Below are positions 22,481 through 32,077 of a stretch of DNA of 64,000 nucleotides, in pieces. The stretch lies in the NCBI GenBank assembly GCA_000389735.1, contig APJY01000003.1, positions 1-64,000 on the forward strand, read 5' to 3'. The notes beneath the pieces were generated by a model that saw only the letters and a program-made list of their open reading frames with translations, was not told the origin of the DNA and made no database searches. Every line of letters begins with the position of its first letter. The stretch's first letter is position 1. The position numbers and the translations under genes are program-made. Source of the DNA: Sulfolobales archaeon Acd1 (GTDB taxonomy: Archaea; Thermoproteota; Thermoprotei_A; Sulfolobales; Sulfolobaceae).

Positions 22481-23995
22481 ATGAACGAACTCGATATCTT
22501 AAGGTCTTTAAACCCGGAAGATTTCGAGAAGTTCGTAGCGGAAAGAGTACTACCCGTACTTGGTCTAACAGTACTTTCTGTCACGGGTAGCCCTAACGAC
22601 GCGGGTTGTGATATTATTGCTTTCGACGAGAAGCTTGGAAATAGGTGGTGTGTACAGGTCAAGAGGTACTCTGAAGATAAGAAGGTAAGTCCAAAAGAGG
22701 TTAGGGATGTTGTTCTCGGGATGGAGCACTACGGATGTAACAGAGGGCTTATAATCACAACATCAGAACTTAGTGGTCCTGCATTAAAAGAGGCCGAAGA
22801 CAGGGGAATAGACTATATTAATGGCTCGAGGCTATTATCAATGATAAGGCGGTATAATATTCCCATACCTTTGACGTCAGAGTTAGTGTCGTACGATAAG
22901 AGAATAGATGATAGCAGGAGAGCAAGGAAAGAGGAGACGAAAGAGGAAGAGGAGAAGGAACCCTCTTCTACGAAGGTAAAAGATGATGGCGTCTTTTTGC
23001 CCATCTCAGTAAGTGAAGCCGTGAAAATCGCGAAAGAGAAGCTCTCCCGTTATAAGGAGGTTAAATTGGTTTCAGTGAAAGCCCATTTAAAAAGGCTGTA
23101 TATTTTCAAGGTGAAAGTGAGTTATAAGTTAAAGGGTAGGAGGAGCCAAAGCCTCATTCTGGGCATGGACGGTGACGGAAAAGTGTATGAGGAAGTGCCA
23201 ACGCTAGTTAAGAGCATCAGTTGTGAAGTTGAGTATGAGACAGATTCTGAGTTCTATCATAGTGTGAGGGATAAACTAACTAAGGTTGCTGAGAAGCAAG
23301 CACCTGAGGAAGCTACAGACATAGAGGTGAAGATGGAGAGTTACAAGTTAGCGTGGGTCGTTTCGTACTACGTGTTGCGATTTGCGGTAGGCCTAACTCA
23401 GGCGGAAATAATCGTGGACAGACAAGGTAAGGTGAAAGAGACAACCTTTGATCCGTTGGATGAAAGAAGGGTGAGGGAGTTTTACGGAGGAAAAGTAGTA
23501 AAGCAAGACGATGAGATGAAAGTGGTTAGGGAATTCGACGATAAGTTCTTGGAGGAACTCACGATTAATGAAGTAGGCGAAATCGTAGAGAGCACGAAGA
23601 GGGTTAAACCTGAATATGCGGTGAGTTTAGTCAAGACTTTTTATCACGTCGAGGGAGGGGTAAGTAGATTCAAGGAGGTAAGTGACGGAGTTAAGGTCGA
23701 CATCCTTTTCAACAACTATCACTACCTTGCTAGGGTGAACAACGAGGGTAAGATTGTTGATAACGTGATAGTGCCAGATGTAAGTGTATACGCGGGCACA
23801 GAAAAGGGTTATAACAAGAAGAGGAGGTGCTTAATAGTCAGAGAAGGAGACGTGATCAAGGTCGTCGATGCCAGAGGAGTAATAGAAAGAAAAGAGATAC
23901 CTAAGGGGATATTCGCCAAGCTGAAGTTCTCGTTAAGCAACGTCATCACGTCCGATTACTCTATAGATACGAACGACCCGCTAGAACTAGTGTGA
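22481..23995 (+). CDS. Mrr-like restriction endonuclease with large C-terminal domain
   Basis: About 504 residues from ATG 22481; the frame opens at 22388, but that part overlaps the conserved RNA-like element. Residues 1-125 are an Mrr-type PD-(D/E)xK domain: LNPEDFEKFVAERVLPVLGL, then GCDIIAFDEKLGNRWCVQVKRYS with the catalytic D...Q-V-K. The remaining ~350 residues, after an acidic linker (KEEEEKEPSS), repeat strand-rich segments I do not recognise. It probably cuts modified or foreign DNA. No methyltransferase partner is next to it. Flanking inverted hairpins suggest it was carried or bordered by transposons. Confidence 0.75.
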   Translation: MNELDILRSLNPEDFEKFVAERVLPVLGLTVLSVTGSPNDAGCDIIAFDEKLGNRWCVQVKRYSEDKKVSPKEVRDVVLGMEHYGCNRGLIITTSELSGPALKEAEDRGIDYINGSRLLSMIRRYNIPIPLTSELVSYDKRIDDSRRARKEETKEEEEKEPSSTKVKDDGVFLPISVSEAVKIAKEKLSRYKEVKLVSVKAHLKRLYIFKVKVSYKLKGRRSQSLILGMDGDGKVYEEVPTLVKSISCEVEYETDSEFYHSVRDKLTKVAEKQAPEEATDIEVKMESYKLAWVVSYYVLRFAVGLTQAEIIVDRQGKVKETTFDPLDERRVREFYGGKVVKQDDEMKVVREFDDKFLEELTINEVGEIVESTKRVKPEYAVSLVKTFYHVEGGVSRFKEVSDGVKVDILFNNYHYLARVNNEGKIVDNVIVPDVSVYAGTEKGYNKKRRCLIVREGDVIKVVDARGVIERKEIPKGIFAKLKFSLSNVITSDYSIDTNDPLELV

Positions 23996-24004
23996 GTGAC
24001 TTTT

Positions 24005-24052
24005 CTGACTTCCTCCCCGCCCTCGAAGGGTGAGGGTTCCCACAGGACGGGT
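24005..24052 (-). repeat. tnpB-type 3'-end hairpin scar (copy C, inverted)
   Basis: Read on the minus strand it runs TGTGGGAACCCTCACCCTTC, then GAGGGCGGGGAGGAAGTCAG. This is the same hairpin-plus-tail type as at 22346 and 37093, here pointing left. No transposase gene is attached. With copy A it brackets the Mrr-like gene in inverted orientation. Confidence 0.55.
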
Positions 24053-24133
24053 CTTAGGAATCTTGATCAAGAATGTTGACAAATTGCATAAGGGTATATC
24101 ACACATACATCAAGCAAATAAAGATGGAGTTCG

Positions 24134-26251
24134 CTAACTCGCTTTCTTAACCTTCACGATGTTTAAGGACTGAGCAACACTACCAGATATCGGGTCAGTT
24201 AACTGATCGCTAATGAGGAGGTTCACATCGAAACCGTGACCGTATGCGAACTTTTCGCCCCTCGAATGCCTACCGAAGCCGAAATACGTGAACACGGTGT
24301 CCTCCCTTATATCGTCCGTAACCTTAACTCTGCACCTCACTTTTCTACCGGTAGTTAACGACACGACCTCAACCTCATCGTTATCCTTTATACCTAACGC
24401 CTCGGCCCTCTTCCTATTGATCGTAATTGGGTTATCCGGTGCTAGCTTTATCAACGTCGGAATATCGAACGTTACGCTATCTTGAGTGTGATACAACGTG
24501 TGACCGCTCGTTAAGTAAAATTCGTCAACATCCCTCGGCGCTACGTTCTTCTCTATGTAGGTCGGAATCGGGTAGTAACCGTATTCGTAAAGTAAGTTAG
24601 AGGAAATCTCGACTTTACCGGAGGGAGTATTCAATTCCTTCTTGTAAGGGTAAACCCCGTAAAGTTCCGCGTTGAGCCTCACACAACCTCTCGAGTACAG
24701 ATCCTCCTTGCTTATCCCTAACTGTTGTAAAACCTTACTCTCAACGCTCTCGAAAGTGTCGTTAGCTAATCCGAGCCTTCTCTCCAATTCAAACAATATC
24801 CACCATAGCGGTTTCGTATCGTATAAGGGGTCCACAGCCTTCTGATGCACGTCTATCCACGGCTCCAGCGTCCATCCTACTGGCAAGGGTAATTCGTCCC
24901 TCTCTAAGTAAGTCGATTCCGCGAGAACTACATTGGCGTATTGCGTTACGTCCGACGGCATAATGTCGATGACAACTAAGAAGTCTAGAGCTTGCAAAGC
25001 CCTCCGCACCATGTCGGAGTTGGGGTCTCTGCCGTCCAAGTTCGTGCCGACTACCATCAAGGCCTTTATCGGATACGGCGTCCCGGTGAGGATTGCCCTG
25101 TAAACCTCCTGGAACGCCGCTTCGGTCAAAGGATACCTTACTTTATCCACCCTTTTAGTCTTCGCCCTGTTTTCGTCGTAAAGCTTGATCCTAACTCTCT
25201 TAGCGAATACGAGTCCGCCCTTTTTGTCCAGATTACCGATCATCGCATTAATTATAAACGCGGCCATCCACGTGTAGGTTGAGTCGTTGGAGAAGGAGGT
25301 GTGCCAACCGTCATCAATCACAGCCGTAGGTCTATTATCCCATAAGTTCTCAGCCACGTATTTCACGTCATCGTAATCAACACCGGTAATCATTTTCAAC
25401 CTCGGATAAACCTTCTCACCCTCCTTCATGAGTAAGTAAAACGCCGTAGCGACCCTCCTTCCGCCTTTAACCCCCTCATAGAGTAAATCGTCGGAATACT
25501 CATTCGTGGGGGATAAGTCGTCTTCATGTACCAATAAACCAGCATTACTGTATCTCCTTAGAAAGTCTTCATCATACATCCTATTCTTTATCATATAGTA
25601 AATCACGGAAAGCAAGAACGCTGTGTCGGTACCGGGTTTTATAGGGATCCACCTATCGGCATACCTCTGAGCTATCGCTGACTTCCTCGGGTCCACAACC
25701 GCTATCTTCATCCCCTTCCTTCTCCCCTCCTCTATCCTCCTCACGATGTCTGGAACTATCCCCTCTAACGGGTTCCTACCTATGAAGACTACGAACTTCG
25801 AGTTCGGGTAATCAGGGTCTATACTCCTCGGCCCCTCAGCCCCTAAGACTAATCTAGCCGCAACGGTTCTCGGGCCGTGGCAAACGGAATCATGGCCTAT
25901 TAAATTGGGAGTGCCATAAAGGGCCGCGAACCTCTCTAACAACTCTTTGCCGTAATCGTGAAAGGTTATCGCTAAGTACTCTGGGTGGCCCTCGTCTAAC
26001 AACTCCTTGAGCCTCTTAACCACTTCGTTTAACGCTGTTTCCCAGTCAGTAGGTACCAGTGAATCCCCTTCCCTTATCAGCGGTGATTTCAATCTATCCG
26101 GATGAGTTAATAGGTACGGCCCGGCGGCACCCCTACCGCAAATGCCAGGCTGTGGGTGATTCTTATTCGGCGCGACTCTTACAGTTTTCCCCTCAACCGT
26201 TGCAATTATTCCGCATGCGTTTTTACACATGTAGCATCTGAGAAATGCCAT
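24134..26251 (-). CDS. Molybdopterin oxidoreductase (DMSO reductase superfamily)
   Basis: 705 residues. The N-terminus has four cysteines for a [4Fe-4S] cluster (C6, C9, C13, C38), followed by the bis-MGD binding domains and a C-terminal barrel (SGHTLYHTQDSVTFD, FTYFGFGRHSRG). HDSVCHG near residue 124 suggests a cysteine Mo ligand, as in polysulfide/thiosulfate reductases, formate dehydrogenases and nitrate reductases. There is no Tat or Sec signal, so it should be cytosolic. It lies 72 bp after cbsB on the same strand, so it probably shares a transcript with the cytochrome b558/566 genes. The substrate cannot be deduced; a sulfur compound is one option. Confidence 0.85.
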   Translation of the reverse strand: MAFLRCYMCKNACGIIATVEGKTVRVAPNKNHPQPGICGRGAAGPYLLTHPDRLKSPLIREGDSLVPTDWETALNEVVKRLKELLDEGHPEYLAITFHDYGKELLERFAALYGTPNLIGHDSVCHGPRTVAARLVLGAEGPRSIDPDYPNSKFVVFIGRNPLEGIVPDIVRRIEEGRRKGMKIAVVDPRKSAIAQRYADRWIPIKPGTDTAFLLSVIYYMIKNRMYDEDFLRRYSNAGLLVHEDDLSPTNEYSDDLLYEGVKGGRRVATAFYLLMKEGEKVYPRLKMITGVDYDDVKYVAENLWDNRPTAVIDDGWHTSFSNDSTYTWMAAFIINAMIGNLDKKGGLVFAKRVRIKLYDENRAKTKRVDKVRYPLTEAAFQEVYRAILTGTPYPIKALMVVGTNLDGRDPNSDMVRRALQALDFLVVIDIMPSDVTQYANVVLAESTYLERDELPLPVGWTLEPWIDVHQKAVDPLYDTKPLWWILFELERRLGLANDTFESVESKVLQQLGISKEDLYSRGCVRLNAELYGVYPYKKELNTPSGKVEISSNLLYEYGYYPIPTYIEKNVAPRDVDEFYLTSGHTLYHTQDSVTFDIPTLIKLAPDNPITINRKRAEALGIKDNDEVEVVSLTTGRKVRCRVKVTDDIREDTVFTYFGFGRHSRGEKFAYGHGFDVNLLISDQLTDPISGSVAQSLNIVKVKKAS

Positions 26252-26323
26252 AGTTAATTGGAACTCATGCGGACTAAAACTTTAACTAATAAAAAAGGAA
26301 GAACGCTAAGGAGTTTCATAAGT

Positions 26324-27214
26324 TTAACGATTTAGAACATTCCAATTTCTTGCGAAAGTTACTCGCTTTAAGTTCATGAAATAAAACCCCATAATCGGGA
26401 ATACCATATAGATGTAGTAATGGAAACCTGTAAGCCCTAAGAAAGTCGTTGTCTCTATCATGTAAAACCCTAATCCTGTGTATAAATCGATATTTACCGC
26501 AAGCGCTACGCTCAAGAATAAAGCTAGTGAATAGGCCAAAATTAATAACGGTATGTTATAAGGGTTACTTATCGAAATTCCGTAGACAGCTGGGAACACC
26601 AGTGCGAAAATCATCTCTAGAAAACGGTTATGTAGGGTCAGAAAGAAAAGGGGCAAGTATATGCCCATCGCTAAACCGCCCAATCCTATCGATATTAACA
26701 GCCTTTTCAGTTTCAAGTTGTAGAGAAGTAATATGAAGCCGCTGATGAGTGTCAAGTAGAGTAGCGTAAGGAAGCTAGTGTAAATGAAATTGTGAAAAAT
26801 TTGCTCATCAAGTCCCTCAATTTCATTAAATATTATTACAAAAAGGGTGAGGATTAGAGGAAGTCGATTGCTCTTTAATACACTTTTCACCATTATAAAT
26901 GAACCGACTACTACTGTAAAAATTTCAATAACTTCCCACCACTCGCTAACGGCGTAATTCGGAATTAGGGCTATAAGGGGTGATAATATAATGAGGCCTC
27001 CTAAAACCCTTACTGATTTATCTTCGTCCATCAAGCCTATTATTCCTAGGGAGAAAGTCGACAGATATAAGCCTATGAAGCCCAATCTGTAAAGTTGGTC
27101 CTCAAAGGGTATTGTTATCGGTAAGTATGATATTGGTGTAATAAACTGGTAAAAAGATAAGAGGACTGCACCTATTCCTAAGAGGATAAAAAAAGGTTTA
27201 GCTTCTTTCCTCAT
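26324..27214 (-). CDS. cbsB: Cytochrome b558/566 subunit B (CbsB), integral membrane protein
   Basis: 296 residues, almost entirely hydrophobic with about nine membrane helices and few charged loops. It overlaps the end of cbsA by 4 bp, the usual cbsA-cbsB arrangement of Sulfolobales. The sequence is poorly conserved in general, so the call rests on topology, length and coupling to cbsA. It is thought to anchor the surface haem b protein CbsA and link it to the SoxL-SoxN complex. Confidence 0.75.
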   Translation of the reverse strand: MRKEAKPFFILLGIGAVLLSFYQFITPISYLPITIPFEDQLYRLGFIGLYLSTFSLGIIGLMDEDKSVRVLGGLIILSPLIALIPNYAVSEWWEVIEIFTVVVGSFIMVKSVLKSNRLPLILTLFVIIFNEIEGLDEQIFHNFIYTSFLTLLYLTLISGFILLLYNLKLKRLLISIGLGGLAMGIYLPLFFLTLHNRFLEMIFALVFPAVYGISISNPYNIPLLILAYSLALFLSVALAVNIDLYTGLGFYMIETTTFLGLTGFHYYIYMVFPIMGFYFMNLKRVTFARNWNVLNR

Positions 27215-28638
27215 TTCCTGTACACCGCGTATATTACTATCAATACAATTACAGCTATGACTACACCTACTATAGTGACCACTGTAGCTGGAGAAGATAA
27301 CGGACTAGGAGCTGATGATGATGATGCGGTCGACGTCGAAGGCGAGGTGGTCGACGTTGAAGACGTGGTCGACGTTGGAGGCGAGGAATTAACTACTTGT
27401 AGCTGTACAAAGGTCGGTGTTATAGACTTATCGAACAACGTCTCCCCTAGCCTGCCTTGCCATACCGCAAACGCCACATAATAAGTCTTCCCCGTTGTAA
27501 TGTTCACCATCCACGGTAGGTAGCCTTGTGGTACTGCCATAGGCCTCGCGAACTCGACACACCAGGAGCCATTATCCCACTTGGCCCCGGTCCATATGAA
27601 GTACAGTGAGCCGTTGAGCGCGTTCGCATTACTTGAGACCGGAGTATACCATACTCCCGCTGTGTCAACTTCATACATATCGGTATTGTTAGTGTAAAGC
27701 GGTACTGCGAAACCGTGATTACCTGGGTCCACATAAGGTAAGCCAGTTAGATTCTCGTTCTCCCACAAGTTCGCCTTAAACGCGGGGTCATAAGTGGCGT
27801 TGTTCCACGTAGCGCCGCTGACCCACATCCATATGTTCGCGGCTCCTCCTGGCTGTTTCAGTGATCCTCCAGCGTATGTGAAGTTGAATCCATCGAACAC
27901 TTGCCCGGGGTACTTTCCGCCGATATGCATTCCGTCCTCTGTGGGAACTCCACTACCTAAATACCACATCATCGCAACCCTGTCTGGGTAATACCAGCTT
28001 GAGTTGGCGTAATACCCGTAGAACATTCCGTAATTATAGAGCAGGTATTCCATTGGCCTCAATGAGTGCCAGAATATTATTGTACCGTTAGGTAAGACAG
28101 TTATTTGGGAGCCGTTAGGGGTAGGTAAGAGGACTCCGCTGTAGTTCAGTACCAGTCTGCCGTGGTATAAATTACCGTTAACTACAGCTACGTAATTAGT
28201 ATAATTTGACTCTATGAAGTACTTAGTGCCCGGCATCAGTTCATCAAGCCTGAAGAGTCCAGGCCCTTGGGCGTTAGGGTATATACCAGCAGCTGCAGCA
28301 CTCCACGCGCCGAAGGCGGGCTCTGGGGCGTACCACTTTACTAGGACAAATATCCAAGATCCGTTCCACGCAGCCTTAACTAGTACGTAGTGGGTTAAAC
28401 CGGATGTCGGTGCGTTCGGTATATTAGCTGTTAAGGACAAGTTTACCCATGGGATCTGGCTCCAGAAAGGTGCAGCTCCAGGGTTATTTACATCACCGCT
28501 TCCGGTTACCCTGTATACCGTGATCTGAGGTGTGGTCTGTGCTATGGGAGTCGTTATATTAAACACTGAGAGTACTAGCGACAGTGCGACTACTAATGGG
28601 ATTAGTAGGAGAAGCCCTCCCTTTCTACTTAGTGACAT
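27211..28638 (-). CDS. cbsA: Cytochrome b558/566 subunit A (CbsA), glycosylated surface haem b protein
   Basis: 475 residues: signal peptide ([20 protein letters not shown]), then a large extracellular domain with many N-x-S/T sequons and the haem-binding pattern of ethylbenzene-dehydrogenase-gamma-like (EB_dh) proteins ([35 protein letters not shown]-like [12 protein letters not shown]). A Ser/Thr/Pro-rich linker (~415-445) and a C-terminal membrane helix ending YAVYRK follow. CbsA is the major glycosylated cytochrome of Sulfolobales membranes and faces the acid exterior. It heads the cbsA-cbsB-molybdoenzyme operon. Confidence 0.88.
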   Translation of the reverse strand: MSLSRKGGLLLLIPLVVALSLVLSVFNITTPIAQTTPQITVYRVTGSGDVNNPGAAPFWSQIPWVNLSLTANIPNAPTSGLTHYVLVKAAWNGSWIFVLVKWYAPEPAFGAWSAAAAGIYPNAQGPGLFRLDELMPGTKYFIESNYTNYVAVVNGNLYHGRLVLNYSGVLLPTPNGSQITVLPNGTIIFWHSLRPMEYLLYNYGMFYGYYANSSWYYPDRVAMMWYLGSGVPTEDGMHIGGKYPGQVFDGFNFTYAGGSLKQPGGAANIWMWVSGATWNNATYDPAFKANLWENENLTGLPYVDPGNHGFAVPLYTNNTDMYEVDTAGVWYTPVSSNANALNGSLYFIWTGAKWDNGSWCVEFARPMAVPQGYLPWMVNITTGKTYYVAFAVWQGRLGETLFDKSITPTFVQLQVVNSSPPTSTTSSTSTTSPSTSTASSSSAPSPLSSPATVVTIVGVVIAVIVLIVIYAVYRK

Positions 28639-28670
28639 AAACTATCATTATAAAGGCCCGGACTTGAGGG

Positions 28671-29250
28671 TCAAAAGAATACAGCGTTGGACTGATGATA
28701 TTGTTTTCTACGAACTAGGGCTAGAGTTATCGCAACTATTGCAAATATTATACATACGATCGATATCATTTGTAATGTAGAGACTTTACTAGATAAGTTA
28801 GAGTTAACAGTGGATAATGAGCTTTAGATCATCGATAAACTATCATTCAGCGTTGATAATTTATTATTTAATGATTCTAGCTGATTCTCGACCTGGATAT
28901 GGGTTGTACAAGTAGAGCTTAACCAGTCAGATTGCATCGCAACCACTTTCAAGGTATAAGTACCGTCTGGATAGTTAGCAGTGTTTAAAGTATACACGAA
29001 AGTACCATTACTGCTAATCGCTGTTAACGATGTGTTATCAATGTATAACACCACTTGTGAAGCATCTTCCCCCTTACAGTTATACTAACATTCACCTCAA
29101 CAGTAGCAGTCATCGGTGCTTTACCGTTTACTTTAGGTAAGGAGGGATTAACGTTTATTATTTGTGAATTTATAACTTCAACGCTTGAAAACTCCTTACG
29201 CGAGTTCTGTACCGATTTTCCACTTATAACGTTATGGCGTGAGTGTTACT
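28671..29250 (-). pseudogene. Decayed surface protein with Ig-like domain, coiled-coil and membrane anchor
   Basis: Minus-strand frames add up to one broken protein. NVNPSLPKVNGKAPMTATVE comes first, then a frameshift near 29055, then an Ig-like stretch (NTSLTAISSNGTFVYTLNTA, YPDGTYTLKVVAMQ). A heptad coiled-coil (ENQLESLNNKLSTLNDSLSM) is interrupted by TAG at 28824-28826, and the frame resumes with SSLSTVNSNLSSKVSTLQ and a membrane helix ending VRRKQ, stopping at 28671. The coiled-coil plus C-terminal helix recalls S-layer stalk or thermopsin-like proteins. At least one stop and one frameshift make it non-functional unless recoded. Confidence 0.65.
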
Positions 29251-29286
29251 GAGAGTTTATTATGGCCTGAGCAAATATAATACACA

Positions 29287-29646
29287 ATGCAGTTAATAAA
29301 GTCTTCAGCTGACGTTTATTTGGAGGAAGCTGATGAGTTACTATCAAAGGGTGATGTACTCCAAGCAAGCGAAAAATACTATAAAGCAGCTGAAGAGGCA
29401 ATAAAGATTTTAGCAAGTCTCGAGAGTGGTCCTTCATCTGATTGGAACGCTGAAAAGATTAATAGGACTGCGTTTGAACTGTCTTCAAAATTTGAGAAGT
29501 GGATAATAGAAAGTTGGGGTTCGGCCGTAGCTTTAGTAACTGTTAACCTTGATATAGGTCAAGTTAAAAAATATAGGGAGAAAATAGTTAAATTAGTCCA
29601 GCTTGCTGACGAAAGACTCAATAAAAAAATTGTTGAAAGAGGCTGA
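29287..29646 (+). CDS. PaREP1-family protein (tandem copy 1)
   Basis: 119 residues. The N-terminal EEADELLSKGDVLQASEKYY followed by KAAEEAIKIL is the PaREP1/PaREP8 helical signature. The second half (KFEKWIIESWGSAVALVTVNL) is different from its neighbour. An 80-bp segment (29329-29408) is identical except for one base to 29642-29721 in the next gene, indicating recent duplication or gene conversion of the N-terminal module. The 3' end overlaps the next gene by 44 bp. The function of the family is unknown; a HEPN-like RNA-related role is possible. Confidence 0.72.
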   Translation: MQLIKSSADVYLEEADELLSKGDVLQASEKYYKAAEEAIKILASLESGPSSDWNAEKINRTAFELSSKFEKWIIESWGSAVALVTVNLDIGQVKKYREKIVKLVQLADERLNKKIVERG

Positions 29647-29956
29647 TGAGTTACTATCAAAGGGTGATGTACTCCAAGCAAGCGAAAAATACTATAAAGC
29701 AGCTGAAGAGGCCATAAAGATCTTGTCATTTAGAAACTCTTTAGGAGTTATTTTTAAAGTAAACAGAATAGGACACTGGAACTCTAAGCTTTATTTTGAC
29801 GCTGTAGATGAGCTTGAAAAATTCTATCCGAATATCAGGTCATTGTGGATTTCGGCGTGGCTACTTCACGTAGAGGGTTTTCATGAGGTTAGGTTGAGTA
29901 AAGAAAACGTTGAAGTGTTAAAACCTGACGTAGAAAAGTTGGTCGAATTAATATAA
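29603..29956 (+). CDS. PaREP1-family protein (tandem copy 2)
   Basis: 117 residues from TTG 29603 or a later codon. It shares the near-identical helical module with copy 1, but has its own C-terminal half (GHWNSKLYFDAVDELEKFY, LWISAWLLHVEGFHEVRLS), which is the more typical PaREP1 ending with a conserved W...H..GF pattern. Its start lies inside copy 1, so the two are translationally coupled. HEPN/MNT genes follow 61 bp downstream. Confidence 0.72.
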   Translation: MLTKDSIKKLLKEADELLSKGDVLQASEKYYKAAEEAIKILSFRNSLGVIFKVNRIGHWNSKLYFDAVDELEKFYPNIRSLWISAWLLHVEGFHEVRLSKENVEVLKPDVEKLVELI

Positions 29957-30017
29957 TAACCAAGTGAGTAGGAGACCAATAGAACGAATATAATCACCCT
30001 CCAATAAACAAGTTTAG

Positions 30018-30446
30018 ATGATACCGAGAAAGTATAAGGAGTTCGCCAAGGCTTATTTCTCAATTGCTATTAAGGATAACCAAAGGGCCAAACAAGCCCT
30101 TTCGTTGAGAGATTACCCGGAGTGCTTCTTTTACTCTCAACAATCTGTGGAAAAAAGCGTTAAAACGATGCTTGAGGTTAAGCTAGTGTATAAGAAGGAA
30201 CACGAATTAATCGCTGATGCCTCCAACAATTTACAAGAATTAGGAAAAGATTTAGACATAGTCCTTGAAGCTTTGGATTATTTGTCGGGTGGTTGGAGCA
30301 TATCTAGGTATCCCGTAATAAACGGGCAAGATATAAAAACACCGGAAGAAATAATCACTGAGGAGATGTGCAGACAAGGGATAGATTACTCAGAAAAGGT
30401 GTTAAAAATTGCTGAATCTTTCCTTAGAAAATACGGAATTATTTAA
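30018..30446 (+). CDS. HEPN-domain protein (second HEPN/MNT pair)
   Basis: 142 residues: FAKAYFSIAIKDNQRAKQAL, then CFFYSQQSVEKSVKTMLEV, and the HEPN signature SRYPVINGQDIKTPEEII near residue 94. The partner nucleotidyltransferase begins 38 bp before its end. It differs clearly in sequence from the HEPN gene at 4237, so the two pairs are not a recent duplication. It is predicted to be an RNase-type toxin controlled by its partner. Confidence 0.85.
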   Translation: MIPRKYKEFAKAYFSIAIKDNQRAKQALSLRDYPECFFYSQQSVEKSVKTMLEVKLVYKKEHELIADASNNLQELGKDLDIVLEALDYLSGGWSISRYPVINGQDIKTPEEIITEEMCRQGIDYSEKVLKIAESFLRKYGII

Positions 30447-30849
30447 CTTAGCGAGGGAGAAGATAAAGCGAGACGACGTTTTGGCCATAGTATTCTTCGG
30501 CAGTAGGGTAATAGGGAAGTACAGAAAGGATTCCGACGTAGACGTGCTGATAGTGGTTAGGAAGGGCGGTAATAAGGACTTCTCTAAGGAGAGGCTTTCA
30601 TTCCTCAAAGAGACCGGAGTGAGGCTAGATACAACGGTTTTCGATGAAGAGGAGTTCAAGGAGAACTTGACTTTAGGCACGGTAGTGATGGGCGTTAGTA
30701 TTGCGTATTGCATAGCTTATGACAGGATGGGGGTCAAGGGATTACTGGAGAAGTACTGTGAGGAAGTCAGACCTTACAACGCCGTACTAATATTACCTTA
30801 CGGTAAATTCACAGTAGGTAGGACTGTAAGGAAATGCGTGATGGAGTGA
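30409..30849 (+). CDS. Minimal nucleotidyltransferase (second HEPN/MNT pair)
   Basis: 146 residues from TTG inside the HEPN gene. FFGSRVIGKYRKDSDVDVLI is the GS-x10-D-x-D active site. The protein is slightly longer than the first MNT and ends with a segment (VRPYNAVLILPYGKFTVGR) of unclear role. As the partner of the preceding HEPN protein it is probably the antitoxin, acting by AMPylation or by direct binding. Confidence 0.85.
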   Translation: MLNLSLENTELFNLAREKIKRDDVLAIVFFGSRVIGKYRKDSDVDVLIVVRKGGNKDFSKERLSFLKETGVRLDTTVFDEEEFKENLTLGTVVMGVSIAYCIAYDRMGVKGLLEKYCEEVRPYNAVLILPYGKFTVGRTVRKCVME

Positions 30850-31039
30850 GATAGTCCTTTCGGTGATAGGAGCTTTCGTGCTTCACATAAGGGAGGGCTT
30901 CTTTTATGGGGAGGTTGAGCTGGGAAGATCGTTATCATTGAGACTGAGGGCAATGAGAGGATGTAGTTAAGCGTCTAAATTACGTTTACGACTATGATTC
31001 GAAAGAAGGAAGCAATCTTCAAATTAACCCGTGAGGCTG

Positions 31040-32077
31040 TTACTCAAAAGCGTATTTCATAAGGACATCGGCCGGTCTATATGTTTCACCTTCTTTTATC
31101 AAAAACGAAGAATCGACCAGATTCTTTATTAAATTAGTTACCTCTTTATCGTCAACGCTGATTCCCTCCCTAGCCTCAACAGCTCTTTTGACATCGCTCC
31201 ATCTACAACCCCTCTTGCAAACCTGCATTATCGTATAATATCTTTCCCTCGCCTCCTTCCTGTTAGAGAGGAAGTTGTTAAATTCCTTCTTAATCAACTC
31301 TACTGCGGTCGAAATAGTCCTCTCTAAAGCAATTTTATGATCCTTAAACTGCAAATAGTAGAACCCGTAATGAGTGAGCCAACCTGGAATACCTCCTAAA
31401 TTATTGTAAGCTTCTTCTAGCTCTTCCTCACTTACCTTTACATTAGCCTCCTCAAACCCCCTCCTTAGAAACTCTAGGGCTAGGTCTTTATTGAATGGGT
31501 TTACGTGAACTTCCGTCATAGCTCTGCCGTATAAGGGTGACTCAGCGTCGTCCAGTTTCAAAAACTTGTATACCATACCTATTTCACTCCCCGTGAATAT
31601 AAAACGTAATTTCAAATTATCATAAGCGTAAGCGAGAGGATAGAGCAAATTGTAACCACGTAACTTCCTCAACTCTTGCGACTCATCGAACACTATAACC
31701 ACCCTCTTACCCTCTTTTTCGCTTATCTCCGACAACCTCTCGAACAAGTTACTCAAATCAACCCTATTCTCTTTACTCCAACCGAGCCTTAGTTCTATAC
31801 CGGAAACACTAATACCCTTAACCCCTTTAAACAAGTTCTTCAGTCTTTCTGGGAACGAATTCAGAACCCTCTCGAGCTCTTGCACTAAGTCTTTATAGTT
31901 CAAATAAGGCTTCCCCTCATATTTCCTCAAATCTATATAGATCCATATTGCATCCTCTTCCTTCATTAAAACCTTAACTATTGACGACTTCCCACTCCTC
32001 CTAATTCCTAAGATCAGAGTGATCGGATAGTTAAGCCCGTTTTTAACCTTCTCGAGTTCAGCCTCCCTATCAAACAA
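31040..32077 (-). CDS. Archaeal P-loop ATPase (ATPase_2 family)
   Basis: 345 residues as counted from TTG 32077. Walker A ILGIRRSGKSSIVKVL is near residue 22, Walker B VVIVFDESQEL near 130, and the GGIPGWLTHYGFYY motif and C-terminal winged helix (~270-340) complete the archaeal ATPase layout. In-frame codons upstream read LLFDPRPKEDPKDLFDREAE, which is the usual N-terminus of this family, but no ATG, GTG or TTG precedes them. Two C-runs (7 at 32121-32127 and 6 at 32141-32146) lie there, so the true start may be lost to a frameshift in the DNA or the assembly. Related proteins occur beside mobile elements; the function is unknown. Confidence 0.8.
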   Translation of the reverse strand: MFDREAELEKVKNGLNYPITLILGIRRSGKSSIVKVLMKEEDAIWIYIDLRKYEGKPYLNYKDLVQELERVLNSFPERLKNLFKGVKGISVSGIELRLGWSKENRVDLSNLFERLSEISEKEGKRVVIVFDESQELRKLRGYNLLYPLAYAYDNLKLRFIFTGSEIGMVYKFLKLDDAESPLYGRAMTEVHVNPFNKDLALEFLRRGFEEANVKVSEEELEEAYNNLGGIPGWLTHYGFYYLQFKDHKIALERTISTAVELIKKEFNNFLSNRKEARERYYTIMQVCKRGCRWSDVKRAVEAREGISVDDKEVTNLIKNLVDSSFLIKEGETYRPADVLMKYAFE

